A stretch of DNA of 64,000 bases. Source: Eupeodes corollae (Eukaryota; Arthropoda; Insecta; Diptera; Syrphidae). Both the position numbers and the translations under genes were made by a program. This document shows, piece after piece, positions 46,301-55,929 of the stretch. The stretch is taken from the NCBI RefSeq assembly GCF_945859685.1, contig NC_079147.1, positions 143,864,645 to 143,928,644 on the forward strand. Direction: 5' to 3'. The stretch's first letter is position 1, and each line of letters starts with the position of its first letter. The notes under the pieces are model-generated. The model was not told where the DNA came from and did no database searches. It was given only the letters and a program-made list of their open reading frames with translations.

Positions 46301-49300
46301 TAAGAGTAATTTCATCCTCTTCGTCCTATATGAACAATTGGCCAAAACCAGCTTTTTTTAGGCAATTAGCTATAGTCTGACTTTTGACGTCAATGTCCCA
46401 AGTTTTTTCAACTGTATTTATGCACTCAAGTAATGTGACATCGTGTTTTTTTCCTTCATCCATATGCTACATAGTTTCTTTTAAGTGGCGATAATGACAT
46501 TTTAAATATTGAATCACTCCCTGGTCAAGTGGTTGCAGTTTTGAAGTCATGTTTGGCGGAAAAAATGCTAGGTCAATTGACTTCAATTTTGTTTAAGGTC
46601 TTTGGGATACGCTGGGTAAGTTATCAATAAAAAGTAAAACTTTTCTCCCTTTATGTGAAAATTGTTTATCTAACTTAACAACCCATTCTTCAAAAAGTTG
46701 TCCAGTCATCCACTTTTAACACTGCGAAAACAATGAGGCTTGTTACTTTTACTTATTTAAAGGATTTTAAGTTTTTCATATCCATCGATGTTTGCAGCCA
46801 ACATTAAAGTAATCCGCTGTTTGCTGTGTTTGCCCCTATGACATTTTTAAATGTTAAAGTGTTGTCGGGTAAGCATTTGAAAAACAATCTCTTTTCATCA
46901 GATTTGCATAATTGTCTTGCAAATTCGAGAGCCTTTTCTTTTATTATTCCTCCAGATATGGGCATGTTCTATGCCTAGCAACTGTAAACCAGTCGACGAC
47001 TGCCTTCTCTACATTTTCAAAAACTGGTTTCTCAAATTTTCTAGCCATTCCAGAGGCCCCAAATTAGATTGCTGTTGTTGCTATAATTTTTCCACGCGAC
47101 GCAACGACGACGACCACGACAATCCCGAACAAAACCACGACGAAGACTAGAACCTAGAACGTAAAGAAGGTCGTAGAAAAATTTAGCACATTCAGCACGT
47201 ATGATGCTGATATTTTCGGCCACTCAGCTTAGGGTGGGTTCAGCGAATAAATTGATATCCTATTTGAGATGATATCGTAGGTGGTCAATTAAATTGATCA
47301 GAATATAAAAATGTCGGTGACCACAGGGGTGTCTATCCTGAGATTGAGAAATAGGGCGCCAGCAATTTTTTTTATAATTAAGGAAATTGCAAACCTTCGG
47401 AGCGAAACCGACGGTGAAAGAAGGAATTAATTTTCAAAATATTTATTATTAACTAAATTGCCTGGGAAACCTTGCAATTAAGTAGGGCTAAAACCCAAAA
47501 AAATAATGTTAACGGTTTAATTTAAGGCGGGTCACGAGTTCCGTAATTTTCGGAAATAAAGCGAACGATAATTTTTTTTTGAACAATGTCTCGACAACGA
47601 AATAATGTGATTCAACGGAAATAATTTTTAATCAAATAAACCAAACTATTATACTTAGCTTATTTCTCCTGACAAATTTCCCTTCTTTCCTTAACCAATT
47701 TTCCTTCTTTTCTTCTCCTCTCCTGTATCTCAAAGAGTATATTCGACCAAATCTCCAAAATTATTTTCCTTTTTTTCAAATTTCCAAAACACTTCCTCAA
47801 ATTAATTTTTTTTTTTCAATCAAATTTCTATCTTCCAAAATTACTTTTCTTTCGATCTATTCGATTTCGTAGCTTACAAAAAAGTGAGCTCCCAGGCTTT
47901 TTCCAAGCCTGGATGAACCCTTTTTCTTCAAAAACCCAGTGCTTTCAGCAACTCAGTGACTTGGGTTTCGGTCGCGTCATTTTTTTCAGCAACGCTCAGC
48001 TTGTTTGCTTGAGTGTGCCAACGCAGTTGCAAACCCAGTAGTCTTCTCTTACTCGCACTTTAATCTCCCCAGCTTAATGCAAGTCACCCCTGAATTCGCC
48101 GCGCTCTACTCTGACTTGTAGAGTGCGGGAATGCAGTGGGTGCCATCAGCCACCTAACATCCCCGATTCAATTTTGAATGAAAGAAAAACCTTGGAACTC
48201 AAGAAATTTAATTGTTCACACTTTGCACTTTTCCCCCGCCGATATTTCCCAGCAAAACAAATATAATTGTGGAAACTTGATGGAAATTAGTAAGTTTCGA
48301 TTAATAACAATTGTGGGAAGAGAAATGTGGCAGAAGTTCGCTACACCCGTTTTAAAGTTATTTCGTTTGACTTTCGCGCAGATTTGGGGAAATAGGGACT
48401 TACGTTATCGTTCCATCTTTTACATTTAAGTATAATGAGGGTGTAAAAGTTGGGCTTGAAGCCATTCTCCCATGGAGTAACTTCGGCATTCCGAGACCAA
48501 GTGTCGACCGTGCCAATTTTGGTTTACTGGAGTCAGACCATCCGTCTGACACTTATGGTGGTAATTATGCTCATTCTTTGGGGACTGGCTGTCACCCGTT
48601 CTTAGTATTTGACAAGACCGCCCGTCTGTCACTGGAAAGCTTATCCACTTTATGTATGTAAAATCGACATCAATGATTATGTTTCTTTCCAAAGTACTGA
48701 GAGAGTGAACCGATGGCTGATGGACCATGGCTGCCCCTCTCTCTCTCAGTAGATTGTAGGAAACACCTGTAGGAATGGAGGAGGGAGGAACAAGTATTTG
48801 GATGACGGAGAGAATGGTTCTTGTCGCGGTAATTTTTTACCGTGACACTGTTATAGTCCGTTACTTATTTTTTAGAATTGTGGATACCGTATTCGGATTA
48901 ACTCCATATTTCATAGCAACGTCTTTTTTTCTTGAACCACAATCTATTTTATTGGCTAGCTGAAATTTCTCCTTAATTGTTTGTTTTCAGAACACGTTTA
49001 GATGCCATGGTTCAATTTAAATTTCAAAAAAGGAGCAACTGAAAAATAATATTACATTGGATTGCTTACCACATGACTAAAAAACATTTCCTTACCTACC
49101 ATGTATCTTCCAATCATCACTCTAGTAGCAACACATGTACAGATATGAACATTAAAATATATAAAATATTGTACCACTCCTGTTGAATTATCCTCCACAT
49201 TGCGGTTAAATTTTTTGTTAAATGTTTCCCAACAGCGCATTTTAAATCTCCCAAATTGGATGTGTGCTTAGGGTCGTTGTCCTGCTGTAGGCAACATTTG

Positions 49301-52300
49301 AGAGGTACGTTCATATTTTGATCCATTTTACCCTCAATCAAATATATTGGTCCAAAGCCATATCAAGAAAATTAACCCCAAAGTATGATACTGCTGCAAC
49401 CATTCATGACCGTTTTCTAGATGTATTTGGAATTTAGTTCTTTCAAAGGAAACCTTCTAACGGATTTTCTACAATCACTTTATCTTTGTTTCGTCAATCC
49501 ACAAAACATTCCTCCACTTTTTGCCTCATTTTGGTTCACTCCAATCATAATGATCGTGAGCGACTTTAAACCGCATTGTTATTATTTTTATATCCTTAAG
49601 CCTAGTACGCTACTGATGCGAAACGAAATTTCCCATACAAAAATGACATGACGTCATAAACGAAAAATTTCGCTGTGCTTTTCGTTTCTCATTACGCTGC
49701 TGAACGACGATATGTGTTATTTTAGTGAATAGCTGTACTAGATGTCTAAGTACAATTCTCCATTCTTTTAGTTCTCAATTTAATTGCCCGGCATATTAAT
49801 TGCTTGCGAAAGTTTGACTTTAATTTATTTATTGAACAAAATTGTTTGCTCGGGACTTTTGGTTTTTTGCAAGAAGTGATGAAAACAAGTAGTGAACTTC
49901 AACTTCCAAAAAATAAGCCGAAGAAAAAAAATTGATTTCTCTTCGGAGGAAAAAAAGAATCTGGCCTCGTTGGTCGAAGCTATTTGGAAGTTGAAGCATA
50001 GGCTTCCTCACACAGAACTCTCCACAAATATTTTTCCGCTGTGGTTTTCGTTTTCATTTTGCTTTGCACTTCGAGACCGCCGAAAAAATTCGTTTTACTT
50101 CAGCTGCGTACTAGGCTTTAGAAAGGGCACTACTCCTACGATCCTTTTAAACAAGTTAGCTTCAACAAGTCTTCTACGAACAGTTCTGAAAGTTATAGCA
50201 AGCTGTAGTTTATTTTTTATTTCCCTTGAAGAATTGTAAGGATCTTGTTTTGAAGCGCAAATGATCTTTTAGTCTTCTTTTGGGGTTGATTTGCTCATTA
50301 TTCTGGATATTTCCCTCAAAGATTTTCCCATGCTTCGTAAAACTAAAATGACAGCTTTCTCTTCTAAGGAACATTGCTTACCGCGACCCATGTTTTATTT
50401 AGAATTGACTGTTATATTATTAAAATAATTTGAATTCACTTCCTAAGTGAAAAACTAATATTTTTGATATTAGTTAAATGTGATTCTATTTTAATGTTAA
50501 CCAAAAACACAGTCTTACCTAAGAAAAGGTTCATCTCCAAACAATCAACAATCAAACAAAAATAAAACAAATGTTATTTTGCATAAGAAAGTCTAACTTT
50601 TTTTGGATAACGGTTAAAACTACTTCTGATGCATGTTGTTTAAATTTGGTTTACTCCTACCAACTATCTCTGTGTATATTTTTATGTCCATATCTGTATA
50701 ATGAATGAAAATGTCAATTTCCCTGTACATTTTAATATCCTATTTTCCAATGGGGATTCCCATCAGAAAATCAAATTTCAAATGAATTCTTGATTTTTTC
50801 TCATAAATGTTAATGCCCCCATAAAATTCGACTTATACAAGTTCGAGTTATCAAAATATACACTGCCAAAACTAGGATGAGGCCACATATTTTTCAACCG
50901 ATTTTCGTTCTTTATACCTGCTGGAATAGATATTTTCTTCAAAAAAAGTAATAAAATTAAGGGGTTAAATAGAAAAAACAGTTGGAATTTCCCTACATTA
51001 ATTAAAGAGCTACTTAAAAACAGTATGAAACAGTGCGTCACTTGGATGAGGCCACATGAAAAATCTTATAAAATATCAAAAAAATGAAAGAAATGTTTAC
51101 AGTTTTTGGTTTTCAAACATTTATTTATTAAGTTTTTCTCATTTAAAAATGAGTATGCCCCCCATTTTTCGATATGACCTCTATTAGACGGTTTGGAATG
51201 GAATCATAAAGTTTTTTTAAATAGTCAAGTGAAATCTCGTCCCAGGCATCACGGATAGCTTCAATTAAGGAGTTCTTGTCTTCAAATTGTCTACCGCCTT
51301 CATAAACTTGCCCATACATGCCCATACATTTTCGATTATGTTCAAGTCCGGTGAATAGGGTGGCCATGACAAAAGGTCTACGTTTTCTGATAAAATCCAG
51401 CTTTTGACAACCCTGGAAGTGTGGATGGGGGTATTGTCTTGTTGGAAAATCCAAGGCAGAGGTCCAAAAATATTTTTCATCTTCGGAAATGAGCTTTCCA
51501 ACAAGTATTTGCAGCTGTTTCCGTTCATTGTTAGAGAAACAAACTCCAATTCGATTTTGCCATAGTAGGTGATAGCTCCCCACACCATAACACCTGATGT
51601 GCGGCTGCGATGTCTTACCAAAATTAGTCCCTCTTTTCTTAAATCATGGAAATAAAAGTTGTAACCATCGGGGCCGTCAAGGCTAAACTTTTTTTCATCC
51701 GAAAAGACGACGCGTTTCCATTGACTACTCCAAGAGACATGTTCTGTTGCAAAGTTCATTCGCAGCTCCTTGTGTACTTGCTTTAGAACAGGTTTCTTTT
51801 TGAGTTTTCTTCTCTGTATAGTACCATCTTTTCTTATTATCCTTCGGACTGTCGAAATACTGGCTGATACTCCGCTTTTGGACCTTATTTTAGTAGCTGA
51901 TTGAGTAGAATTTGAAGCAATACGTAAAATTAACCGCTTTTCTCGGGATGTTGTTGCTTGGACTGTGCGTCCTTTTTGGTTTTTTCCATAGTTTTGAGGA
52001 TCAGCAAGATAGTTGTTTACAACTGTCTTACTTCTGTTCAGCTTCCTTGCTATTTCTCGGCTTGAGAGTCCCATTTCCTTGAAAGCATCGATTTGTCTTT
52101 TACATCGATCTGAACTTTTACAACGAAATATTCGCAATGGCCTCATCCTAGTGACTCACTTTTTTATGTCCTTTTTAGGTAGCTCATTCATTAATGTAGG
52201 GAAATTCCAACGGTCTTTTCTAATTAACCCTATAATTGTATCACTTTGTTTTAAGAAAATATGTACCTACTCTCATGTAGTAAAATTTACCGGGTTAAAC

Positions 52301-52863
52301 AAATTCCAACAGGTATCGGACCGAAAATCGGTTGAAAAATATGTGGCCTCATCCTAGTGATTGGCAGTGTATATGGAATATAGACTACTGTAACACAATT
52401 TCGTTCGAGTTATAAAAACTTCGAGATATCAAAGTTCGAGTTATCGAAAAAAAGACACTTTTTATTTATTTTTACTTCTACAATATTCGAATTGAATTTT
52501 TTTAAATGTGTACAATTTAAATGGCTTTTCTTTTCTTTACAGGGTGAAGTTTCGTACATTCGTGTTAGAGAAGACAGCGGTGAAGAAAGAGGACGCGGAG
52601 GCGGTGGTGGTGGCGGCGGAGGTGGTGGTGGCGGTGGTGATTACCGCGATAGGTAAAGACAATACTCTCATATAAAAATTATTCTTATATTTGTATTTTA
52701 ATTAATTCCTTTTTTTAAATATTTTTTTTTTTTTTTTACAAATTCTAGATCTCGTTCCCGTTCATATTCCCCAAGGCCAAGACGACGTGGAACTCCCACC
52801 TATTCCCCAGTACATCGTGTATCATATTCAAGGTCACGTTCAGACTCCAGATCTAATTTTTAA
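40317..52863 (+). CDS. SF2: SR splicing factor SF2 (SRSF1 ortholog), four exons
   Basis: Exons 40317-40477, 40629-41025, 52543-52652 and 52749-52863 join to 783 bases (260 residues plus stop), all with GT...AG introns. Residues 7-78 form RRM1 with RNP2 IYVGNL and RNP1 GPPFAFVEF. A Gly/Arg hinge (80-120) leads to a pseudo-RRM (122-190) with the diagnostic SWQDLKD, then a poly-Gly run encoded by exon 3, and a short RS tail (SRSRSYSP ... SRSRSDSRSNF). The family binds exonic enhancers and controls constitutive and alternative splicing in the nucleus. Intron 3 is 11.5 kb and full of transposons. Reading through the exon 2 donor would add about 36 foreign residues before a stop. Confidence 0.97.
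41026..42164. other. SF2 intron 3, left part
   Basis: No gene. A motif with GCCTAGTTTGGTTTGCCATT and AAATACTCAATTTAATG (41753-41832) recurs at 44797-44893 on the other side of the LINE below. This suggests two copies of a small AT-rich repeat, or duplicated flanks. Confidence 0.45.
42165..44770 (-). mobile_element. RTE-like LINE in SF2 intron, 5'-truncated
   Basis: Antisense to SF2. From 44770 downward: the endonuclease part (KAKFGNISLKLAHAPTEQKD, IKIVLGDFNAKQRREDIFG), a linker, then RT pieces (NFEGVKDFVYLGSDVN, GLRQGDALSCDFFN, SYADDIDIIG) and the decayed LRWLG/NWRHL C-terminus near 42200. It belongs to the same family as 14043-17458 but is much more decayed, with many frameshifts. A 48-bp exact tandem duplication lies at 42363-42458 in the C-terminal part. 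Confidence 0.88.
44935..45205 (-). mobile_element. RNase H LINE fragment
   Basis: Short minus-strand pieces GFRVIAYAN, KLDWKRNIQKKVKK and FYTPRSFWENRAFLEDE correspond to three separated parts of the LINE at 21081-23529, so it is a highly deleted remnant. It abuts a Tc1-like fragment at 45205. Confidence 0.7.
45206..45565 (-). pseudogene. Tc1-like transposase N-terminal fragment
   Basis: Minus strand: IIIEAFKSGIRQREIGKWLK (helix-turn-helix), ETRHSGGRTRKTDHRM with the GRPRK-like linker, ELNLTVDSSTVRRRSKEVNL and GAVKKSMLTIQHRQRM. This is the DNA-binding half of a Tc1-family transposase. The DDE half is missing, and frames shift. Confidence 0.75.
45850..47000 (-). pseudogene. pogo/Tigger-like transposase, C-terminal part
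   Basis: Minus strand pieces: FKCLPDNTLTFKN, NMDGYEKLK-like text, SVKVDDWTTF, REKSFTFY, then LKSIDLAFFPPNMTSKLQPL followed by DQGVIQYLKCHYRHLKETM and CLKKAGF. The FPPN.TS.LQP.DQG block is diagnostic for pogo/Tigger/CENP-B-type DDE domains. Many stops. TACAGTGGATCAGAAATTAT at 45851 could be its right terminal repeat (TA plus CAGTGG). Confidence 0.8.
47371..48163 (-). mobile_element. Possible solo LTR
   Basis: On the minus strand a segment begins TGTTAGGTGGCTGATGGCAC (48163) and ends just before TGGCGCCC (near 47370), which looks like a tRNA primer-binding site. It lies between two parts of a pogo/Tigger relic, so it is probably an insertion. I could not find a second LTR or any gag/pol. The call rests on these end motifs only. 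Confidence 0.35.
48164..48849. other. Unassigned intron sequence
   Basis: Open frames exist on both strands (for example 48426-48728 minus), but none resembles a known family. It may be internal sequence of the putative LTR element or another insertion inside the pogo/Tigger relic. Confidence 0.3.
48850..49010 (-). pseudogene. pogo/Tigger-like transposase, N-terminal domain
   Basis: Minus strand: MASKRVLKT, then (after a one-base shift) IKEKFQLANKIDCGSRKKDV and AMKYGVNPNTVSTILKNK. This is a CENP-B/pogo helix-turn-helix. It is probably the N-terminus of the relic at 45850-47000, now separated by about 1.9 kb of inserted DNA. Confidence 0.75.
49050..50395 (-). pseudogene. Tc1-like transposase, split by a MITE
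   Basis: It starts MGRGKQCSLEEKAVILVLRS (ATG near 50391) with KSLREISRIMSKS as helix-turn-helix and LAITFRTVRRRLVEANLFKR. After the MITE come RFKVAHDHYDWSEPK, WRNVLWIDETKI and LQQDNDPKHTSN, with the first two Asp regions. The C-terminal Glu region is lost. It has many frameshifts. Confidence 0.8.
49599..50117. mobile_element. Harbinger-type MITE in Tc1-like relic
   Basis: A 519-bp element with ends AGCCTAGTACGC and GCGTACTAGGCT, flanked by TTA at 49596-49598 and 50118-50120. The first ten terminal bases match the dimeric MITE at 8532-9094, so both probably use the same transposase. The interior is unrelated and has no gene. Confidence 0.85.
50861..52369 (-). mobile_element. Tc1-family element with long IR/DR ends
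   Basis: 1509 bp between TA dinucleotides (50859-50860 and 52370-52371). Ends start CACTGCCAA and continue as imperfect ~200-bp inverted repeats. Each arm carries two copies of a GGATGAGGCCA motif, one outer (near 50875 and 52345) and one inner (near 51044 and 52138), so the layout is IR/DR, as in several Tc1-family elements. It is inserted in SF2 intron 3, antisense to the gene. Confidence 0.92.
51143..52146 (-). pseudogene. Tc1-family transposase, DD34E, one frameshift
   Basis: The N-terminus MRPLRIFRCKSSDRCK overlaps the inner right repeat. HTH motifs are FKEMGLSSREIARKLNRSKT and SGVSASISTVRRII. DDE domain: RVVFSDEKKFSLDGPDG, GVMVWGAI, WIFQQDNTPIHTS and SPDLNIIENVW, with 34 residues between second Asp and Glu. 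Near 51320, beside a 10-bp direct repeat, the frame shifts by one base; the other frame continues GQVYEGGRQFEDKN to the stop at 51143. Otherwise open, about 334 residues if in frame, so a recent copy. Confidence 0.92.
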
Positions 52864-53450
52864 AAGCTAATTATTTAAAAAAAATCACTAACTAATCTGA
52901 AATCAAAAATGAACAAACAAAACAAACAACACAATTTTTTATTAGACAAAATTCAAAAGAGATAAAAACAAGAAAAAAAAAACATGCACCGTTTTACTTT
53001 AAGATATTGTAAAATGTATTTCTAATCCTTAAAAAATCAAATCAAACAAAAACAGAAAAAACTTACCTACCACAAAAAACCGAGCGATTTAAAATCTTAT
53101 TAATAAATCTAAGTGGAAAATTGTAGATTTCTCTGTCCAAGTAAATCTCCTTTTCATTTTACCTTCATGCATTTAAATCAATCTGTTTGTACATTTTTCC
53201 CCATAAAACTTAAAAACAAAATAGTAATATTAATACGAAGTCCAAAATAGAATAGAAACAAATCTTAGAATGGGTATTTTTAATTGCTCATCTTTTATAT
53301 ACTTAACGTATATTTGCAGGAATTGAACAATTACAATGAGCCACATTTTTAACAAAATATTTATGTGCCCCCTCCCCATTCTTTTGCATATTATTTTTAT
53401 ATAATTCATTTGTTTTAATAATAAAATTATAATTGTAAATTCTAAACAAA
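52864..53450 (+). other. SF2: SF2 3' UTR (approximate)
   Basis: AT-rich sequence after the SF2 stop without coding features. Candidate poly-A signals include AATAAA at about 53422 and further ones near 53598 and 54850. The true end cannot be fixed from sequence alone. Confidence 0.5.
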
Positions 53451-54990
53451 GTCATAAACATCTTTAACTATTTATTAACAAAAACAAAGAAACATTTAAT
53501 TAACATATTTTTCTTTTTCTTTCACAAAAAGTGTATGGAATTGGATAGTTTGATTTTAACATGTATGGAAGAGGATAACGGAATAAGAATTAATAAAATA
53601 AATAAAAAAGACAGACTCAAGAGATCTCAGGATAAATATAGGAAAAAAATAATATACAAAATAATTATTCTAAAATCTCCGGAAGGACTCTGAATGTGAA
53701 TGGAAAACCACCCTGGATGTGAAAACAGGAGTGCCAAATTTGTATCTAATAATATTCTAAAGGATTTGTATTTTGGAAACATAAAATAGGATAAAAAAAA
53801 TAGGAAAGGAGCAAAATATCTCCTTAGGAGGATTCTTCACACTTCACTTCATTTCTCCAATCCACTCCACTCCATCTCGTGCATGCGGATTTTCTGCTGC
53901 TTTACCGTTATTCTCATGCCTGCTCTCTCGTCCTGCTCTCGATCTTTCTCGAGACATTTTGAATCCTTTGTTTGCCTTCTGGACACTAGGATTTAAAAAG
54001 CAAACCTTTTTTAAAAAAAAACACACTTTTGGATTTTTGGAATGGAAATCGTTCTGTTTCGACACTGGATTTCTTCTCCTGATATTCTCTGCGTAATTAT
54101 GTAGGACGCCGCGGGAGGATTTTAAATGTTTCAAAATTTTTCACTCTTCTCAGTCAAATTTCAATTCAAATATTTATGGATAAATTTCCCGAAAAAATAA
54201 ACACACTTATCTGCGCGCACCATGCACTGCACACCTTTCGTTAAAAAAAAGTTTGTATTGTATGCTTCGTACAAATATCATCAAGGATACTCTATAAATA
54301 CTCTTGGATCCAAAAACCCTTCGCTTTTATTTTGAGGATTCTTCTTTGGATTTTCACAAATAAAAAAAAATGTATGTATAAAAACAGGAGAGGAAAGTGA
54401 CTTCCACGATGGATTATGGGATAATTTCCAGGATCATATTCACTCACTCTTTCCAAGTTGCATGCATGTGGTGTGTACTAAAATGTAGGTGGTGGTGGTG
54501 GGTGGTCTCAGTCCAGTGGTATGTTTCTTTATTTTTTTAATTTTCTTATTTAATTGAATTATTCTAAAATGATTATTTTCTTTTTTGAATTAATTTGTTT
54601 TCTTTTTTTTTTTTTGAACATTAACAAAAAACGCGGAATATACATAAGAATATTTATTAATCAATTATTTTTAATGCATGATTGTAAGAAAGAAAAAAAA
54701 GGTATGTGTATACTCAACAAATAAATTTTGTTTTGTAATCATTCATTAATTGCTCAATGTTTGAAAACATAAACAAAAAACAGAAACTTCAAAGAATCAT
54801 TTTAAATACTAAAGCTTGATGATAGATATTTTTGTCGTGTTGAGTGTTTTTAAATAAAATCAATAAATATAATAAATAAAAATAAATAGATTTGTTTTAT
54901 TCAGAATGATAATTTTTCAGAATTTTAAATTTATCAAGGAATAAACTTTCGAAAACAGGAAAGTCCAATAATCAAGAATAAATAAACAAA
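53451..54990. other. AT-rich downstream region, no gene seen
   Basis: Contains homopolymer runs, a GGTGGTGGTGG run near 54490, and many AATAAA-like signals. A 96-residue minus-strand frame at 53844-54134 has no recognisable features. It may be a long alternative SF2 3' UTR. Confidence 0.4.
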
Positions 54991-55002
54991 ATAACTAGTC
55001 TA

Positions 55003-55276
55003 TTGCAAAAATTCATGCACAGTTATATGGTACAAATTGAAGATGAAGAAATTGAATCAAGAAAAATAGTGTGTTCAGTCGAAAGTTCAAAATCGCAATT
55101 TACCTACATTGGTTTCAGTCAAATTGTAAGTTCTATAGGTAACCTTTATTTAATTTTTTTTGTGTATTCCTTTTTGCTACTTTATTGTTTTTTAATCAGA
55201 GATGATGCGTGAAGCAGAAAGAGAAAACGGTGATTCAAAAGGAGCTGCTAAACATAACTACGATCCAGCGATGTAA
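55003..55276 (+). other. Two possible exons of an unknown gene
   Basis: A frame VQIEDEEIESRKIVCSVESS...FTYIGFSQI ends at a consensus donor (GTAAGT at about 55127). After a T-rich tract and CAG, ATGATGCGTGAAGCAGAAAG opens MMREAERENGDSKGAAKHNY and closes at AT|GTAAGT (about 55273). Amino-acid composition looks protein-like, but I do not recognise it, and the phase of the join is uncertain. Confidence 0.25.
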
Positions 55277-55734
55277 GTAATAAATCTACTCTATTTTTTA
55301 AATTGTTGGAAAAGAATTTTGTTTTAAAAAAACGATCAAAAGTTCCTTGCTGTCCTCGAGATATTTAGCTCTCTGACAAATCGTGCTTCGAATGGCAACA
55401 GCAATAGTACCTACAGCTATGGCCAAAATAATAAGAACAGTTACAACGTTTGAATGAAACAACAAAAAGCAATGCCTTCATTTTAGAGAAGTAAAGAAAA
55501 ATCGTTGTAAGATAAATGTTCTTTATATTCTCTTTAGTTATATGTATTTTTTATTGATTAAGACAAAGGATCAGTTGAAATTAATTTGTTCACGGTGCTA
55601 TATCTGTTTGGCCAATAAAATAAGAACAGCCAAGACATTTTTGCAATAAAGAATTCACAGAAAAACAAAAAAAAATAGGTAAATAATAAAGTTCTATTAT
55701 TTAACTAATTATAACTTAAATAATTTTATTTTAT

Positions 55735-55850
55735 TGAAGAACGTTATGAGAAAAAAATAAGCATTTCTCAGAATTTCAGTGTGCGTAAGCACGGTGAGTC
55801 AATTCGGAGAATTGCCAGAATAGTCAAATGCTCCTCTAGAATGGTTTTTA
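55735..55850 (+). pseudogene. Tc1-like transposase N-terminus
   Basis: Reads ERYEKKISISQNFSVRKHGE then SIRRIARIVKCSSRMVFK, a helix-turn-helix of the Tc1 type. It stops where the LINE tail begins; the protein resumes at about 59425. Confidence 0.7.
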
Positions 55851-55929
55851 AAGGTTAGGTTGGAGTGGCTGTCCAGATGTCATTGACGCACGTAGACCTC
55901 AAGGGTCCATTGTGATACCACTAATGAGG

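Noticed and set aside
51300..51330. 10-bp tandem duplication as the frame-breaking event in the Tc1-family transposase
   Set aside because: Removing one 10-bp copy does not bring the two frames together; a one-base change next to it does.
53844..54134. 96-aa minus-strand frame as a gene
   Set aside because: Low-complexity basic composition, no domain, lies in the probable SF2 3' UTR region, and no splice or start context supports it.
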